64,000 bases of DNA. Origin: Cladosporium sp. IMV 00045 (Eukaryota; Ascomycota; Dothideomycetes; Cladosporiales; Cladosporiaceae). The DNA lies in the NCBI GenBank assembly GCA_001931905.2, contig MSJI02000765.1:1-64000 (forward strand), written 5' to 3'. The notes under the pieces are model-generated. The model ran no database searches. It was not told the origin of the DNA and was given only the letters and a program-made list of their open reading frames with translations. The translations under genes were made by a program, and so were the position numbers. Below, in pieces: positions 9,784 to 20,700 of this stretch (positions within the stretch are counted from its first letter, which is position 1; the number at the start of each line of letters is the position of its first letter).

Positions 9784-11802
9784 TCAAAGCTTCGCCTTGC
9801 CAGCCTCCAGACTCTGCCAGTCGCTCTTCGAGAAAGGCTTGTACCCTTCACGGGCATTCGGCAGCCATAGAAGTTCGTCTTCGCCAACCTTCTCGGGGTC
9901 GACGCCTTCGTTCCTCAGCTGAACCTTCGTCTGCTTGACTGTGCCTGTGATCTCCAGCTCGCCCTTGACCAAGCGCAAGAAGAGCGGGACGGCATACCTG
10001 GGCAGCTGCTTCCTGACATGCGCCGCGAGACTCTGCCTCTGAACATCGCTCAGCGTCTGGCCTTCTCTCAGCAACACCGCAGCGCAGCCAGCACGTCCAT
10101 CGTGGCCGGGCAAAGCGACACCGTAGACATTCGCCTCGCTCACAGCGGGATGCGAGCCGAGCGCCTCTGAGACTTCGGCCGTGGAGACATTCTCGCCCTT
10201 CCACCTGAAAGTGTCGCCGATGCGGTCGACGAACCACATGCGCCCTTCGCGGTCCTGCCGCATCAAATCGCCCGTGCGGTACCAGGCGTCTCCTTTGGCA
10301 AACACGTCGCGGAAGATCTTGCTGTTGGTCGCTTTTTCGTTGCCCAGGTAGCCTAGGAACTTGTCTTCGACTGCGCGGGGGTCGAGTTTCGCGACGAATT
10401 CGCCGGCCTCGTCGTATGCGCTGCGCTTGCACAGGCCGGTCTTTGGGTCCCGCCATGGTTCGTCGGCTTCGTGATCGAATTTGAGGAGAGCTTGGCTGAG
10501 GTTGCTGAGGAAGCCTGAGACTAAAGACGTGCGTCCGATGGCGCCTTGGGAAAAGTTGTTGCGGCTGACGTTGAGAAGCGCGCCGATACCCTCGGTCGCA
10601 CCGTAAAGTTCCACGATAGTGTCCAGACCGAAGCGGTCCTTGAAGGGCTGCCAGACGTCCTGGCGCAAGCCGTTACCAAATGCAACTCGAAGCTTGTGGG
10701 CACGGTCGTAGGGTGTAGGTGGTGCGACGGTCAGGTAACGGCACATTTCACCAATGTATTGCATAGTCGTGGCTTCTGTCTCTGCAGCCTGTTTCATGAA
10801 GGTTCTGGGGGAGAATTTTGGGCCAAGCACATATGTGCAGCCGGCGCCCATGCACGCGCATACGCACAGGAGAGAGGCGGCGCTGTGATAGAGAGGAAGG
10901 GCCGAGAAATAGCGATCCGGGGGCGTGAGCTTGAGCATTTTGGCCACCATACGAGATGCTCCACGAGGTTTGTCCCATGGAACGTGAGCGGCTTTAGGAA
11001 GACCTGTGGTGCCAGATGTGTCTGTAAAGAATTAGCATTCGTAATGATCTCGATCCTTCATACGCAAGAGAGAACGTACAAATCAGTAGTGCAGACTCCT
11101 TCAGCTTTTTGCCAGACCGTGCTTCGTTTGGTGCCCTATAGGGAGTCTTCTTATGAATCGCCCGTTCAATATCTTTTTCCAAAACTGTCGCAGTAATTCC
11201 TTGCCCTGCGATTTCTGATTTGGTTTGTTCATTAAGAACTTCTCGAATGTTCGGGTCCACGAAGATCATCCTGGCTGTTGAGACCTTCACACAGTGCGTG
11301 AAAGCATTGTCCCTCAAATTAGTGTTGATGAAGGCCGGTCTGGCGCCCAAACTCCACAGCGCAAACCAAAGCCACAAGAACTGCGGCTTGTTTGTGAAAT
11401 CCATCGCAACCACCTCATCCTTCTCGATCTTGTACTCGTCCCTCAGCCATGCCGCATACTGCAGCACGCTCTCGTATGCCTCTGCGTAGGTCCATGCCGA
11501 TTTATCGTTTGGCTTCGTCGCATCGGGAGGAAGTAGGAGGAATGTGCGATCGGCGATTTTGGGGTCTTTGGCGTTCGATTCGAAGAGGTAGAAAACGTTC
11601 GTTCGATCTTGCTTTTCGATGCTGGCAAGGGTTCGAGTGTAACCCACGAGTCTGCTTATGAACTGAAGGTCGCTCCATATCCCGAACTTGGCATTTGCGT
11701 ATGCACCCAGGGAGGCAACGGCTGGAGCCAATAGTGATACTGGTAGATCTGTAACTTGTCAGATGAAGTGAAATTGATGGTCGCGCATCACTTACCGGCC
11801 AT
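9784..11802 (-). CDS. FAT1-like very-long-chain acyl-CoA synthetase, peroxisomal
   Basis: Three exons on the minus strand, 11796-11802 (only 7 nt), 11080-11748 and 9784-11021, give 637 residues. The introns are 47 and 58 nt. Splicing out 11022-11079 builds the AMP-binding P-loop YTSGTTGLPK at residues 226-235, which strongly supports the model. Further AMP-forming motifs are the YGATEG segment and WYRTGDLMRQD. The protein ends in AKL, a peroxisomal PTS1 tail. By family these enzymes convert long or very-long-chain fatty acids to CoA esters with ATP, feeding beta-oxidation and coupled uptake. Homologues acting in penicillin side-chain or mycotoxin pathways exist, so the substrate is open. The 7-nt first exon encodes only Met-Ala and one base of Asp. 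Confidence 0.9.
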
Positions 11803-12796
11803 TCTAATAAGATGAGATCGCCGGCGGTTTGGGGATTTTCCTTGCTGGCAATCCGGGGGAGAAGATGGAGAGTCAAGAGGAGAGGTATGGTCATGAAGTG
11901 AAAGGGAGGACCCTCATTCCGTCCATCATTGGTAGTTGGTCCACACAGGCGACAGGGCCCTTCTCGGGGCAGGATAGGTTTGAGGACTAGTCGCATCAGC
12001 CATTACTTAGCGGCATGGATAGAGAACGTGCCGAGCAGCCCTTCAGAGCAAAGATGCCGAGGCTCATTTCTTGCGGCGACGTCATGCTTCAGCATAGCGG
12101 ATCGTTGATCTGTTGCAGTCTCTTAGGGTGGTGAGGTGTTTCGAGACCCCGAAATAATACTGTCAATGGTGAAGCATGGCTCGTTCCTGGCCCAACGGTC
12201 ATGCTTCGATCGGAGAATAGGCATAATCCTACGGTACGCTCATCCATGCTGCGCCCAACGACGTGTCAGCCACCTCGCTCGCCTATGTATGCTGTCAGCA
12301 TCCTGCCTGCACCTTGGCTTTCGCTAGACCATGTGGTACGCGAGCGCTTCGGAAGCATAATTGGAAGCCTATATACACGACACGATTCAGCCACAGAAAG
12401 CGTCCGATGCCTACTTCTGGACCGGCACATGTACAATCCTGGTCGTACTGTACATATCTGAGTGCAGCATCTCTGCTCAACGAACTTGGATATCTCGAAC
12501 ATACATTCACAAAACATGCCCCCGCAGCAGAAGCTCTATCCACGTATCGGCACAATAAACAGCTTTATCTGCGGTTCGGCTATCTCTGCAACCCCTCTTC
12601 AGAGATAGGCTGCGAGTATTCCACCACTGGCATGAGATTAGGCCTCAAAACCTCGTCTTTACGCGCTTGACCACCGCAATCAAGGCTAAGTAGTGTACAT
12701 ATCACGACTCTCGAGGGGTCTGTATCCTTTCACGCATTTTAATTTCACTCACGTCCATAATCGTTTTAAGAGCTAGACAAACTGGGCTAGCTAGAC
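11803..12796. other. Divergent promoter region, acyl-CoA synthetase / amidase
   Basis: About 1 kb with only short, unconvincing reading frames. No RNA gene or repeat recognised. Confidence 0.5.
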
Positions 12797-14785
12797 ATGG
12801 TTGTTATCAAGAACGACATGTCGTGGCAAGATATTGCAAAAGCCGCGCAAATCCACCGTGCAGAGACCATAGCTCACGTAAATTCCTCAGTACCCGATCT
12901 CCCGGATGCCCTCCCCCCTAATGTGACGAGCATCCCATCCAGACTACTATCGCAAAATGTCGTTCGCGTCACGGAACTGCCGACTGAAGAGCTTCTACAC
13001 CGGATGAGAACAGGCGAATTGAGCAGTACAGAAGTCACCAGATCATTTCTCCAACGCGCCGGGCTGGCTAGTAGGCTCGTCAACTGCACCACAGAGCTTC
13101 TCCCAGAAAGAGCATTGAAGAGAGCTGCAGAGCTCGATGCCTTTTACGCAAAACACCGAAGGCCGGTCGGACTTCTTCACGGCCTTCCCATCAGTGTGAA
13201 AGAGCACATAGCGATGAAAGAGCTCGATCTCAACGCCGGATTCATCTCCTGGGTCGGCAACGTGGCACCAGATGATGCACTCATCCTCAAACTTCTTTGG
13301 AAGGCCGGCTGCGTATTCTATGCCCGAACGACCGAGCCACAAACGCTGATGCATCTCGAGACATCCAGTAACATCTATGGTGTCACAGTGAATCCCTACA
13401 ACACTCAGCTTACCTCGGGCGGCAGCAGTGGCGGGGAAGGAGCACTACTGGGTATGCGTGGAAGCTGTCTGGGCATTGGCACAGACATCGGAGGCTCTAT
13501 TCGATCACCTGCGGCAAATCAGGGAGTCTTTGGCTTGCGACCGACCTCTTATCGCCTCCCGCTCGAAGGCTTCGCAGCGACAATGCTTGGCGAAGAGCAT
13601 ATTGTGCCCGTCGTTGGGCCCTTGAGCACCAGTCTTCAAGGCATCAAAGTCTTCATGAAAGCCCTGATCGATCATAAACCGTGGCTGTATGATCCTATGC
13701 TCGTACCGATGCCCTGGAAAGACAGCAGTGTTCACGGCACTTTGGTAAGACCCCCTTTGTGGTCAGCTCTCCACAACCTATGCGGATGCCATGACCTGTG
13801 GCAAACTACCAGGGCAACCTTCCAAATAGGGATTGTTCAGAGACGTTCACAGCATCGTATACACATATCACAATCCACACTAACACTCCCAGCTCCGCCA
13901 AACACGCAAAACACAAACTCGAACCCTCCGCATCGGCATTCTCCAAGACGACCTCATCGTGAAACCCCACCCACCCATCCAACGAGGTCTGCAAACCCTC
14001 ATCTCAGCCCTCCAAGCCCAACCCTCCATAGACCTAGTCCCCTTCCCGCCATACAAACACGCCGAAGCATGGCGAATTATCAGCAGCCTGTACTTCGCCG
14101 ACGGCGCCGCCGAAGAAAAAGCCGCCCTGGCATCGAGCGGCGAACCAATGCTGCCCATGAGCAAATTCATCATGCAAGAGACCGGCAACGTGAAAGATCT
14201 CTCGGTGCCCGAAGTCTGGAAATTGACCGCTGAGCGCGACGCTTATCGCGCGGCGTACGCGAGGCATTGGAATAGTATCGGTACTGGACTTGCGGGCGCT
14301 GAGAGCGAGGATGCGTTGAGAGTGGACGCGCTGGAGAAGGACGATGAGACGGTCGATGTGGTTCTCTGTCCGGCAGGGCCTGGGTGCGCTCCGCCGTTGG
14401 AAAGTGCGAGGTATTGGGCATATACGAGCCAGTGGAATTTGCTCGATTATCCGGCGATTGTCTTCCCGACGGGACTGAGTTGTGGTGTTCAAGATCGGGC
14501 TGAGGAGGGGTATGAGCCGAGGAATGAAGATGATCGGTTCAATTATGAGCTTTGTAAGTTGATCAAACATGCCCTTGGAACGTTGTGGCCTGGGTCGAGG
14601 CCTCCTTGCTGACTTCGCGTACAGATGATCCCAAAAAGTATTTGGACGCTCCGATTTCACTGCAGTTGGTTGGGAGACGACATGAGGATGAGAAGCTCAT
14701 AGAGGCTCTGGAATTCATTGCGGAGGTAGCAGGATTGCCTTTCAAGGAGGGTACGAAGGTTGCCACTGAGAAGTCACGGCTGTGA
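12797..14785 (+). CDS. Amidase-signature hydrolase (AmdS-like)
   Basis: Three exons, 12797-13744, 13893-14553 and 14625-14785, give 589 residues. Introns are 148 and 71 nt. The complete Ser-cisSer-Lys triad is present with the family spacing: K135 (SVKEHIA), S210 in GGSSGG and S234 in GTDIGGSIR. These enzymes hydrolyse amide bonds to carboxylic acid and ammonia; fungal relatives include acetamidase AmdS and broad-range amidases used for nitrogen scavenging. The first intron is the least certain part because it is long and alternative acceptors exist upstream of 13893. The second ATG, seven codons downstream, is an equally good start. The second intron is well supported since it joins NYELY to DPKKYLDAP. 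Substrate not predictable. Confidence 0.88.
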
Positions 14786-14961
14786 TGCTGAGAAATATGC
14801 CATCTGAAGGCGCGCTATAACGAACAAATTCAGCTTTACTACCCATCATCGCTTTTGTAAAGAAACACCAACGTATGCTGAAACTCGCTGTGGTCGTTTC
14901 TTCAGTCCACACACTTTTCCTCTTTCTAATATTCGTCCCGCCCCGCATGCCCTTCAACAGA

Positions 14962-16437
14962 TCACCCATCCCTCTGACTCCCAGCAACCAAGAAAGCCAA
15001 CTCCAAAGCCTGCTTCTCATTCAATCTCGGATCGCAGAACGTCTCATACCTCTCTCCCAAATCCTCATCCTGCAAGCCAACACTGCCGCCCGTGCACTCC
15101 GTGACCGCATCGCCGGTGAGCTCCAAGTGCACACCGCCCAAGAACGAGCCGCACTGCTTGTGGATTTTGAGCGCCGACGAGAGCTCCTGGAAGATAGCGG
15201 CGAAGGAGCGCGTCTTGATGCCCGAGGACGTCGAGCGCGTGTTTCCGTGCATCGGGTCGCACTGCCATACCACGACGTGGCCGGACTCGCGCACGGCGGC
15301 GATGTGTACGGGGAGCAGCTCTTCGACTTTGCCAGAGCCGTAGCGCGTGATAAGGGTGACTTTGCCGACTTCGTTGCGTGGGTTGACGATGTCGAGGAGT
15401 TGGGTTAGGTCGGATGTTGATGTGGTCGGGCCCACTTTGATGCCGATTGGGTTCTCGATGCCGCGGAAGTATTCGATGTGGGCGTGGTCGGGTTGGCGGG
15501 TGCGGTCGCCGACCCAGAGGAAGTGGGCGCTGGTATTGTAGTAGCCTGTGGTCTCCTCCTCGCCTTGAATGGAGGGGTCGATGAAGGCGCCGCCGGTGCG
15601 TGGCGAGACTTTGGGTGCTGGTGCGGGTTTGCGGGTTGGTGGGACGTTACGGTTGGAGGGATGTTTGAGTTTTCGGGTCAAGGCCTCCTCATACTCGAGG
15701 AGCAGGCCTTCATGGCTGGAAAAGAGGTCGATGGCTTGAAGCTGTCCAGAGGTGTCTGCGCCAATGGTTTTCATGAAACGTAGTGACTCGCGGATACTGC
15801 CGACAATTGTGCTATACTTTGCCTGCAGTTCCTGGTCGCCAACGTGTCCGAGATTCCAGTCGAGCGGGTTGTGCAGATCCGCGATGCCCGAAGAGATCTG
15901 AGCACGCACATAGTTCAGGGTAGCCGCGGAGTGGAAGTAAGCCTGCACCAGGCGGTCTGGGTCAATGTCTCTTGCGTCTGTTGCGAATCCGTTCAAGATG
16001 TCACCGCGGAAGCTGGGCACCTGCTTCCCATCGACCATCTCCATAGGCGAACTCCTAGGCTTGGCGTACTGGCCTGCCATGCGAGCAATGCGAACCACTG
16101 GCTTGTTGCCACCCCAAATGAGGACCAGCGACATCTGGAGTAGCAGTTTGATCTTTGAATCAATGGCATCTTCGTTGCAGTAGTCGAACAATTCTGCACA
16201 GTCGCCTCCCTGAAGCAGGAAAGCCTTGCCCTCCGCTACTTCAGCCAGAGAACGACGGAGACGCCAAATCTCGGTCGGTGTGACAATAGGAGGTAGACGG
16301 TTGAGTTTTGTGCGGGATTTCTGGACGGCGTCCTGGTCTTCGTAGTCCACGGGTTGCTTGATCGGGCAGCTTCTCCAGGAGGAGGGGCTCCATTCTGCGC
16401 CGCCTCCTACGCTGGAATTCCCAGGGGTACCGTTCAT
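14962..16437 (-). CDS. Type II 3-deoxy-D-arabino-heptulosonate 7-phosphate (DAHP) synthase
   Basis: Single exon. The start is set at the Met of MNGTPGNSS (491 residues) because the 33 codons upstream look like leader sequence; an upstream ATG at 16536 is possible. Motifs of the plant/bacterial class II family are intact: LQGGDCAELF with the metal-ligand Cys, KPRSSPMEMVDG, FSSHEGLLL, HFLWVGDRT, GIKVGPT and WQCDPMHGNT. The reaction is condensation of phosphoenolpyruvate and erythrose 4-phosphate, the entry step to chorismate and aromatic amino acids. Many filamentous fungi carry this in addition to the AroG-type class I enzymes. No other shikimate gene is adjacent. Confidence 0.93.
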   Translation of the reverse strand: MNGTPGNSSVGGGAEWSPSSWRSCPIKQPVDYEDQDAVQKSRTKLNRLPPIVTPTEIWRLRRSLAEVAEGKAFLLQGGDCAELFDYCNEDAIDSKIKLLLQMSLVLIWGGNKPVVRIARMAGQYAKPRSSPMEMVDGKQVPSFRGDILNGFATDARDIDPDRLVQAYFHSAATLNYVRAQISSGIADLHNPLDWNLGHVGDQELQAKYSTIVGSIRESLRFMKTIGADTSGQLQAIDLFSSHEGLLLEYEEALTRKLKHPSNRNVPPTRKPAPAPKVSPRTGGAFIDPSIQGEEETTGYYNTSAHFLWVGDRTRQPDHAHIEYFRGIENPIGIKVGPTTSTSDLTQLLDIVNPRNEVGKVTLITRYGSGKVEELLPVHIAAVRESGHVVVWQCDPMHGNTRSTSSGIKTRSFAAIFQELSSALKIHKQCGSFLGGVHLELTGDAVTECTGGSVGLQDEDLGERYETFCDPRLNEKQALELAFLVAGSQRDG

Positions 16438-16931
16438 TTTGAAAAATGAGTTGAATGAGGGTGTGAAAGATGCGAGGTATTCACGGGAATGATGAACAAG
16501 ACGTCGGGGTGAGTGAGTTGAACAACACTGAGTCACACTCGAGTCGAATTGCAGCTCGTATCGGGATTAAGGATGACGTTCGGTTGGAGGTCGAACACGA
16601 TGGCGACAAGGTCAAAAGTACGGCGGGATTTTTCGTACAGCAAGGAAATAGATAAAAGGCTTGCAATGGCCAGCGAGCGGTCAAGTTAGTCCAAATTTAG
16701 ATACCTCATGCACGCCCTGTACCCATGTACGTTACCACAACAAGCTATCAGCTACCCCAACCCTAACCCTTACAATCACCCCAAGATCCACACGCCCCGC
16801 ATACTCAGAGACTCCACTTCAAATAAAGCTATCACCATATCTACCTAGCTACCTTAACCACTACACTCAAAGAAGCATCCATTCAACACATTACAAGCGT
16901 ACTTGTAGATAGTAAAAGACAAGTAACAATC
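16438..16931. other. Divergent promoter, DAHP synthase / HYPK-like gene
   Basis: About 490 bases. The stretch next to the HYPK start is C/A-rich, as in many fungal 5' leaders. Nothing else recognised. Confidence 0.5.
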
Positions 16932-17395
16932 ATGGCAGAGCCCCAACCCAACAACGTCCGCGAAGGCGCCTCACCGCCCAGCGCGCCACCAGCCGCATCC
17001 GCAGCCGCCGAAGCAGCAGCCCTCTCATCTCTAGACAACAAATCTCTGGAGCCGAGCGGTGCTCCGAAGAAAGAAGTCGACTTGAAAGCTCTCAACGATG
17101 CGATGAAAGCGCTCGAGACCGGGTCGGGGAGAAGTGGTGTTGGTGGCAAGAAATCTGCGACCGCTCAGAAAGCCGAGCCGGTGAAGCTGGTCAAGGTCGA
17201 TGCCGCAGATGTTGGGTTGTTGGTATGATTGTGCTTTTTCTTAGTCTTGCGATTCCAAACGTTATTGTCGATAGTGATGCTGACGGGCGATGATAGATGG
17301 AGCAGCTTGATATGCCAAAACCAAAGGCCACAGAGCTGTTGAGGGCGCACGACGCTGATCCCGTTCGAGCGATGAAGGCGTGGGTGACTGCGTAG
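16932..17395 (+). CDS. HYPK-like UBA-domain protein (NatA/ribosome-associated)
   Basis: Two exons, 16932-17222 and 17297-17395, give 129 residues; the intron is 74 nt. The N-terminal third is Ala/Pro-rich and probably disordered. A basic helix with LKALNDAMKALE comes next. After splicing, the C-terminus is a compact UBA-like domain (about residues 90-129) with VGLLMEQLDMPKPKATELLR and HDADPVRAMKAWV. This arrangement matches HYPK, which binds and regulates the NatA N-terminal acetyltransferase on ribosomes; the related NAC-alpha UBA is the main alternative, but the NAC domain is absent. The second exon is only 33 codons and is easily missed by gene finders. Confidence 0.8.
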
Positions 17396-17769
17396 ATGGG
17401 CACTCCGTTTCTATGATCTTTAAAGACCAGATGCTAGTAGCATTTTAGAACGAAATCATGTCCGCATATGGATAAAGTGGATCTTGCCCTTGCCATGCAA
17501 GTCGGCGCCCATATCAGATAACGACAGAAACGATAATGAACAAACTTCACGTGGGTTTGTCGAGTTTGAGGAAGGAAGGTGTACAAGTGAAGTCATCAGG
17601 TTCGTTATAGAAGGTAAGAAAAGCGAGAGACTACGAAAACACAGAGCACAAAAGCGTCGCCCAAAGGGTATTCCAATCTCAATCAACCGAAATCTGCAAA
17701 AGAAACCCCCAGTCCCCCAAACTCCAATACAGTCTTTCCATTCGCCTCACCACCACCTTCGCTAACAAA
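17396..17769. other. Intergenic between convergent genes
   Basis: 3' flanks of the HYPK-like and BRCT genes. No feature recognised. Confidence 0.5.
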
Positions 17770-20700
17770 TCAAGTACTTCCATTCCAAAAAGTCAAGCGA
17801 CGGTTCTTTCCCTCGTCCTGCTTCAACTCCAGCTTCCTCACACGGTTCATCGGCGCGGTCATCTGCACCAACTTATCCGGTGCGCCTAGATAATCAGGCG
17901 TTGAGGCTTCGGATTCGTCGTCATCAAAATCCATCTGGTTCTCAAGATCATGGAACTTCGCACCAGGCGTGAACGGCATGTCTTCGCCTGAGTACCTGCC
18001 TCCCGGAGTATCGGGCTTCATGGCTGAGCGTCCGATGGAGTTGCGTCCGTGGCCGCCGCTGCTCTTGCGATCACGCACAATGTTCCCACCGACGTTGATC
18101 AAGGCCGAGGGCTCCATGGATTTGCGCCTGCGATTGCCGCCGCGGGGGACTTCGGTGACGTCCACGGCATACGCATCGTTGGCCTCATCGACTCGGGAGC
18201 CAGACTCATCGCAGTCAGATACCCAGCGACTGTTCACGCAATGGATCGTAAAGCCTTTGCCAGTCTCTTTGACCTCTTTGTTGTTGATTCTCACACGTTG
18301 CAGTGTGGTTGGCGAACCATCCTTGAAAATTACGTGAGTGACACGCTCGCTCCAGGATTTGGTCGTTTTGGCGCCAAGACGTTGGAGGAGAGAGATGAAA
18401 GGCGCGGAAGCCGATGCACCATCTAGGGTGAAGACTTCAACAAGCGCCACGACACCGCGGAGAGGGGCACCAGGGTGTGGTGTCATTGGTACTTGAGATG
18501 GGGTCATGGCTGCCGGCTTCAAAGGAGTCTTGATCGGGGTGTGGGAACCAGTAGGGAACGATGACTGCATTGCCATTTTCCGCAAGTTGACGGGTTTCTG
18601 CGATGTCGCAGGACGCTTGGGGCTAGGGTGCGCAGGTGAGCGGAATCGCGAAGAGGCGGCGACGGTGGTTGCATGCTCCTCATAAGCTCCCTTTGCGGGT
18701 AGGCGAGGATAACGTGCTTGTGGAGTGACTGCCAATGGAGCTCTGACAGGCGAGACGGCTTTTTCAGGGCTCTCCTGTGAACTAGTTCCTCGAGGAATGA
18801 CCCGCGGCGTTGTTTGCAGGGGCGGCGTGACCGGGTGCGCTGCGCTTTGGGATGCCATCTTCTGCGCCGTAGCTGGTCTTTTGGGCTTGCCCTGAATGGG
18901 CGTACGGAAACGAGCAGGCGCGGCAACGGTACTTGCGTGCTCACTGTAGGCTTGCCTGGCTGAGCGGCGAGGGTAACGCTCCTGTGGCGTGGCATCGCCG
19001 CCGGACACAACGGCTGAGTTCGATGCTTGCGAAGAAGGTTTCTGCGAAGTGTTGGGGCGTTGCGTCGGGGTTGAGATTGGCGTGTGGAAACGTCGAGGCC
19101 CAGATTCTGTGTTTACTCTGTGCTCGAGGTTCCGTTGCGGGCTGCGAGCCGATCCTGGTGTTGCTCTTGACTTGCCCGCCATACTAGGCATTCTGGGCGT
19201 CTTCTCAAGCGACCGCTGTGCTTGTTGTGAAGGTAACTTTTGAATAGTCGCCGGATGCCTGAGCGGTGAGCGAGCAGGGCTGTGGAAACGGATTGGTGCA
19301 GCGACAGTCCTTGCATGGTGATCGAATGCCTCTGAATTACGTGGGAAGCGAGGATTCGATGCCGTGGCCGAGGCATTCGCCGCGACAGGTGTCGAGGCCG
19401 CTAGAAAATCGGCAGTTGGCGTTCTCGTTGTGACAGATGTGGTGCGGCCACGGCTAGGTGTCTCTACAGCAGATGGCTGCGCAACCGACGAACGCCTCGA
19501 TCTGGCCCACCACGGCTGGTCAAAGGGTTGCGCCATCCTGGCGATACTGGCTCCATCGGAGGTCCTTGGTCTAGAGCCAGAACGGATGGGAGTTTGATTA
19601 CCAAGTGCTGACATGGACTTGCGTCTGGACGACAAGGTGGGCAATGCATAATGAGGCACGGCCTCGTCGTCCACGTCTTCCAGCGCATCGTCAACGAATT
19701 CAAGCGGAGCGATCTGGGTTTGGTCTTGAGGACCTCGAAGCGGCGAGAGTTGCTTCAAGGCTTCCCTCAGTTTGTGCGCTGGGGATGGGTTGGAAGGAGC
19801 GTCGGAGAACAAGGTGTGTTCTGGCTGGATCTCAAATGTGGCTTCGGCTGGTTCATGCGACTCGTCTCCTGTGATGAGCACAGTGTCTTCGGTCTCGTCA
19901 GCTCCTTGACCAGCTTGCAGATCTTCACCTTCTGCTCCAGCAACAGCGTCAAATTGCATCGTCGGCTCAGCAAGCGCAGAGACGTCAATGAAATCGTTGA
20001 GCGTCATTGTTGGCTCTGGTGCAGACGCATCAGCACCATTGCCAAAGTCGAAAGTGTCATCGACTTCATCCAGCTGCATGCTCTGCAAATCCCCGACAGC
20101 CTCGTTGGTGAACTCCGTCTCGGCATGTGTTGGACTACGCACATTCGCGAAGTGCAAATCAAAGTCGACCGGAATCCTTGTGGTCTCCTCACGAAGATTC
20201 TGCCATGGGATGGTTTGAGGTTTCGGAGTCTGCAGACCAAACATTGTGGCCTCAAGATGACTGGCGTCTTCCTCCTCGTCATCGTCATTGGGGCCCTCTG
20301 AGTCAGAGTCCCTTGCGTGGATTACCACACTGCCGTCCTCGTCAGATTCGTAGGCTGCGATGGGAGGTTCGGTGGTAGGCGAATCGAGGTCAAGCATGCT
20401 CTCATCTTGATTGTACGATGCAACCGGAGGCTCGGCAATGGAGGAATCGATGTCCGCCATGTCATCATCGTCCTCATAAGAAGCGACAGGTGGCTCAACA
20501 GCTGGTGAATCAATCATCTCGCTTTCTTCTTGGTCACTCTCGTTATCCTCGCTCAGGATAATCGTCTCGTCAGGATCGACGGCAGTTGAACCACTGGGCG
20601 CACCGGCTTCATTGCTCTCCACATCTGGAGGACCTGTAGCTGTTGGTTCGGCATGTTCTAAATCTCTGGAATGAGATACAGGCTCGTTCGACACCCCTTG

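Noticed and set aside
16754..16772. Telomere-like CCCTAA sequence
   Set aside because: Only about one and a half units, inside a C/A-rich 5' leader; not a telomeric tract.
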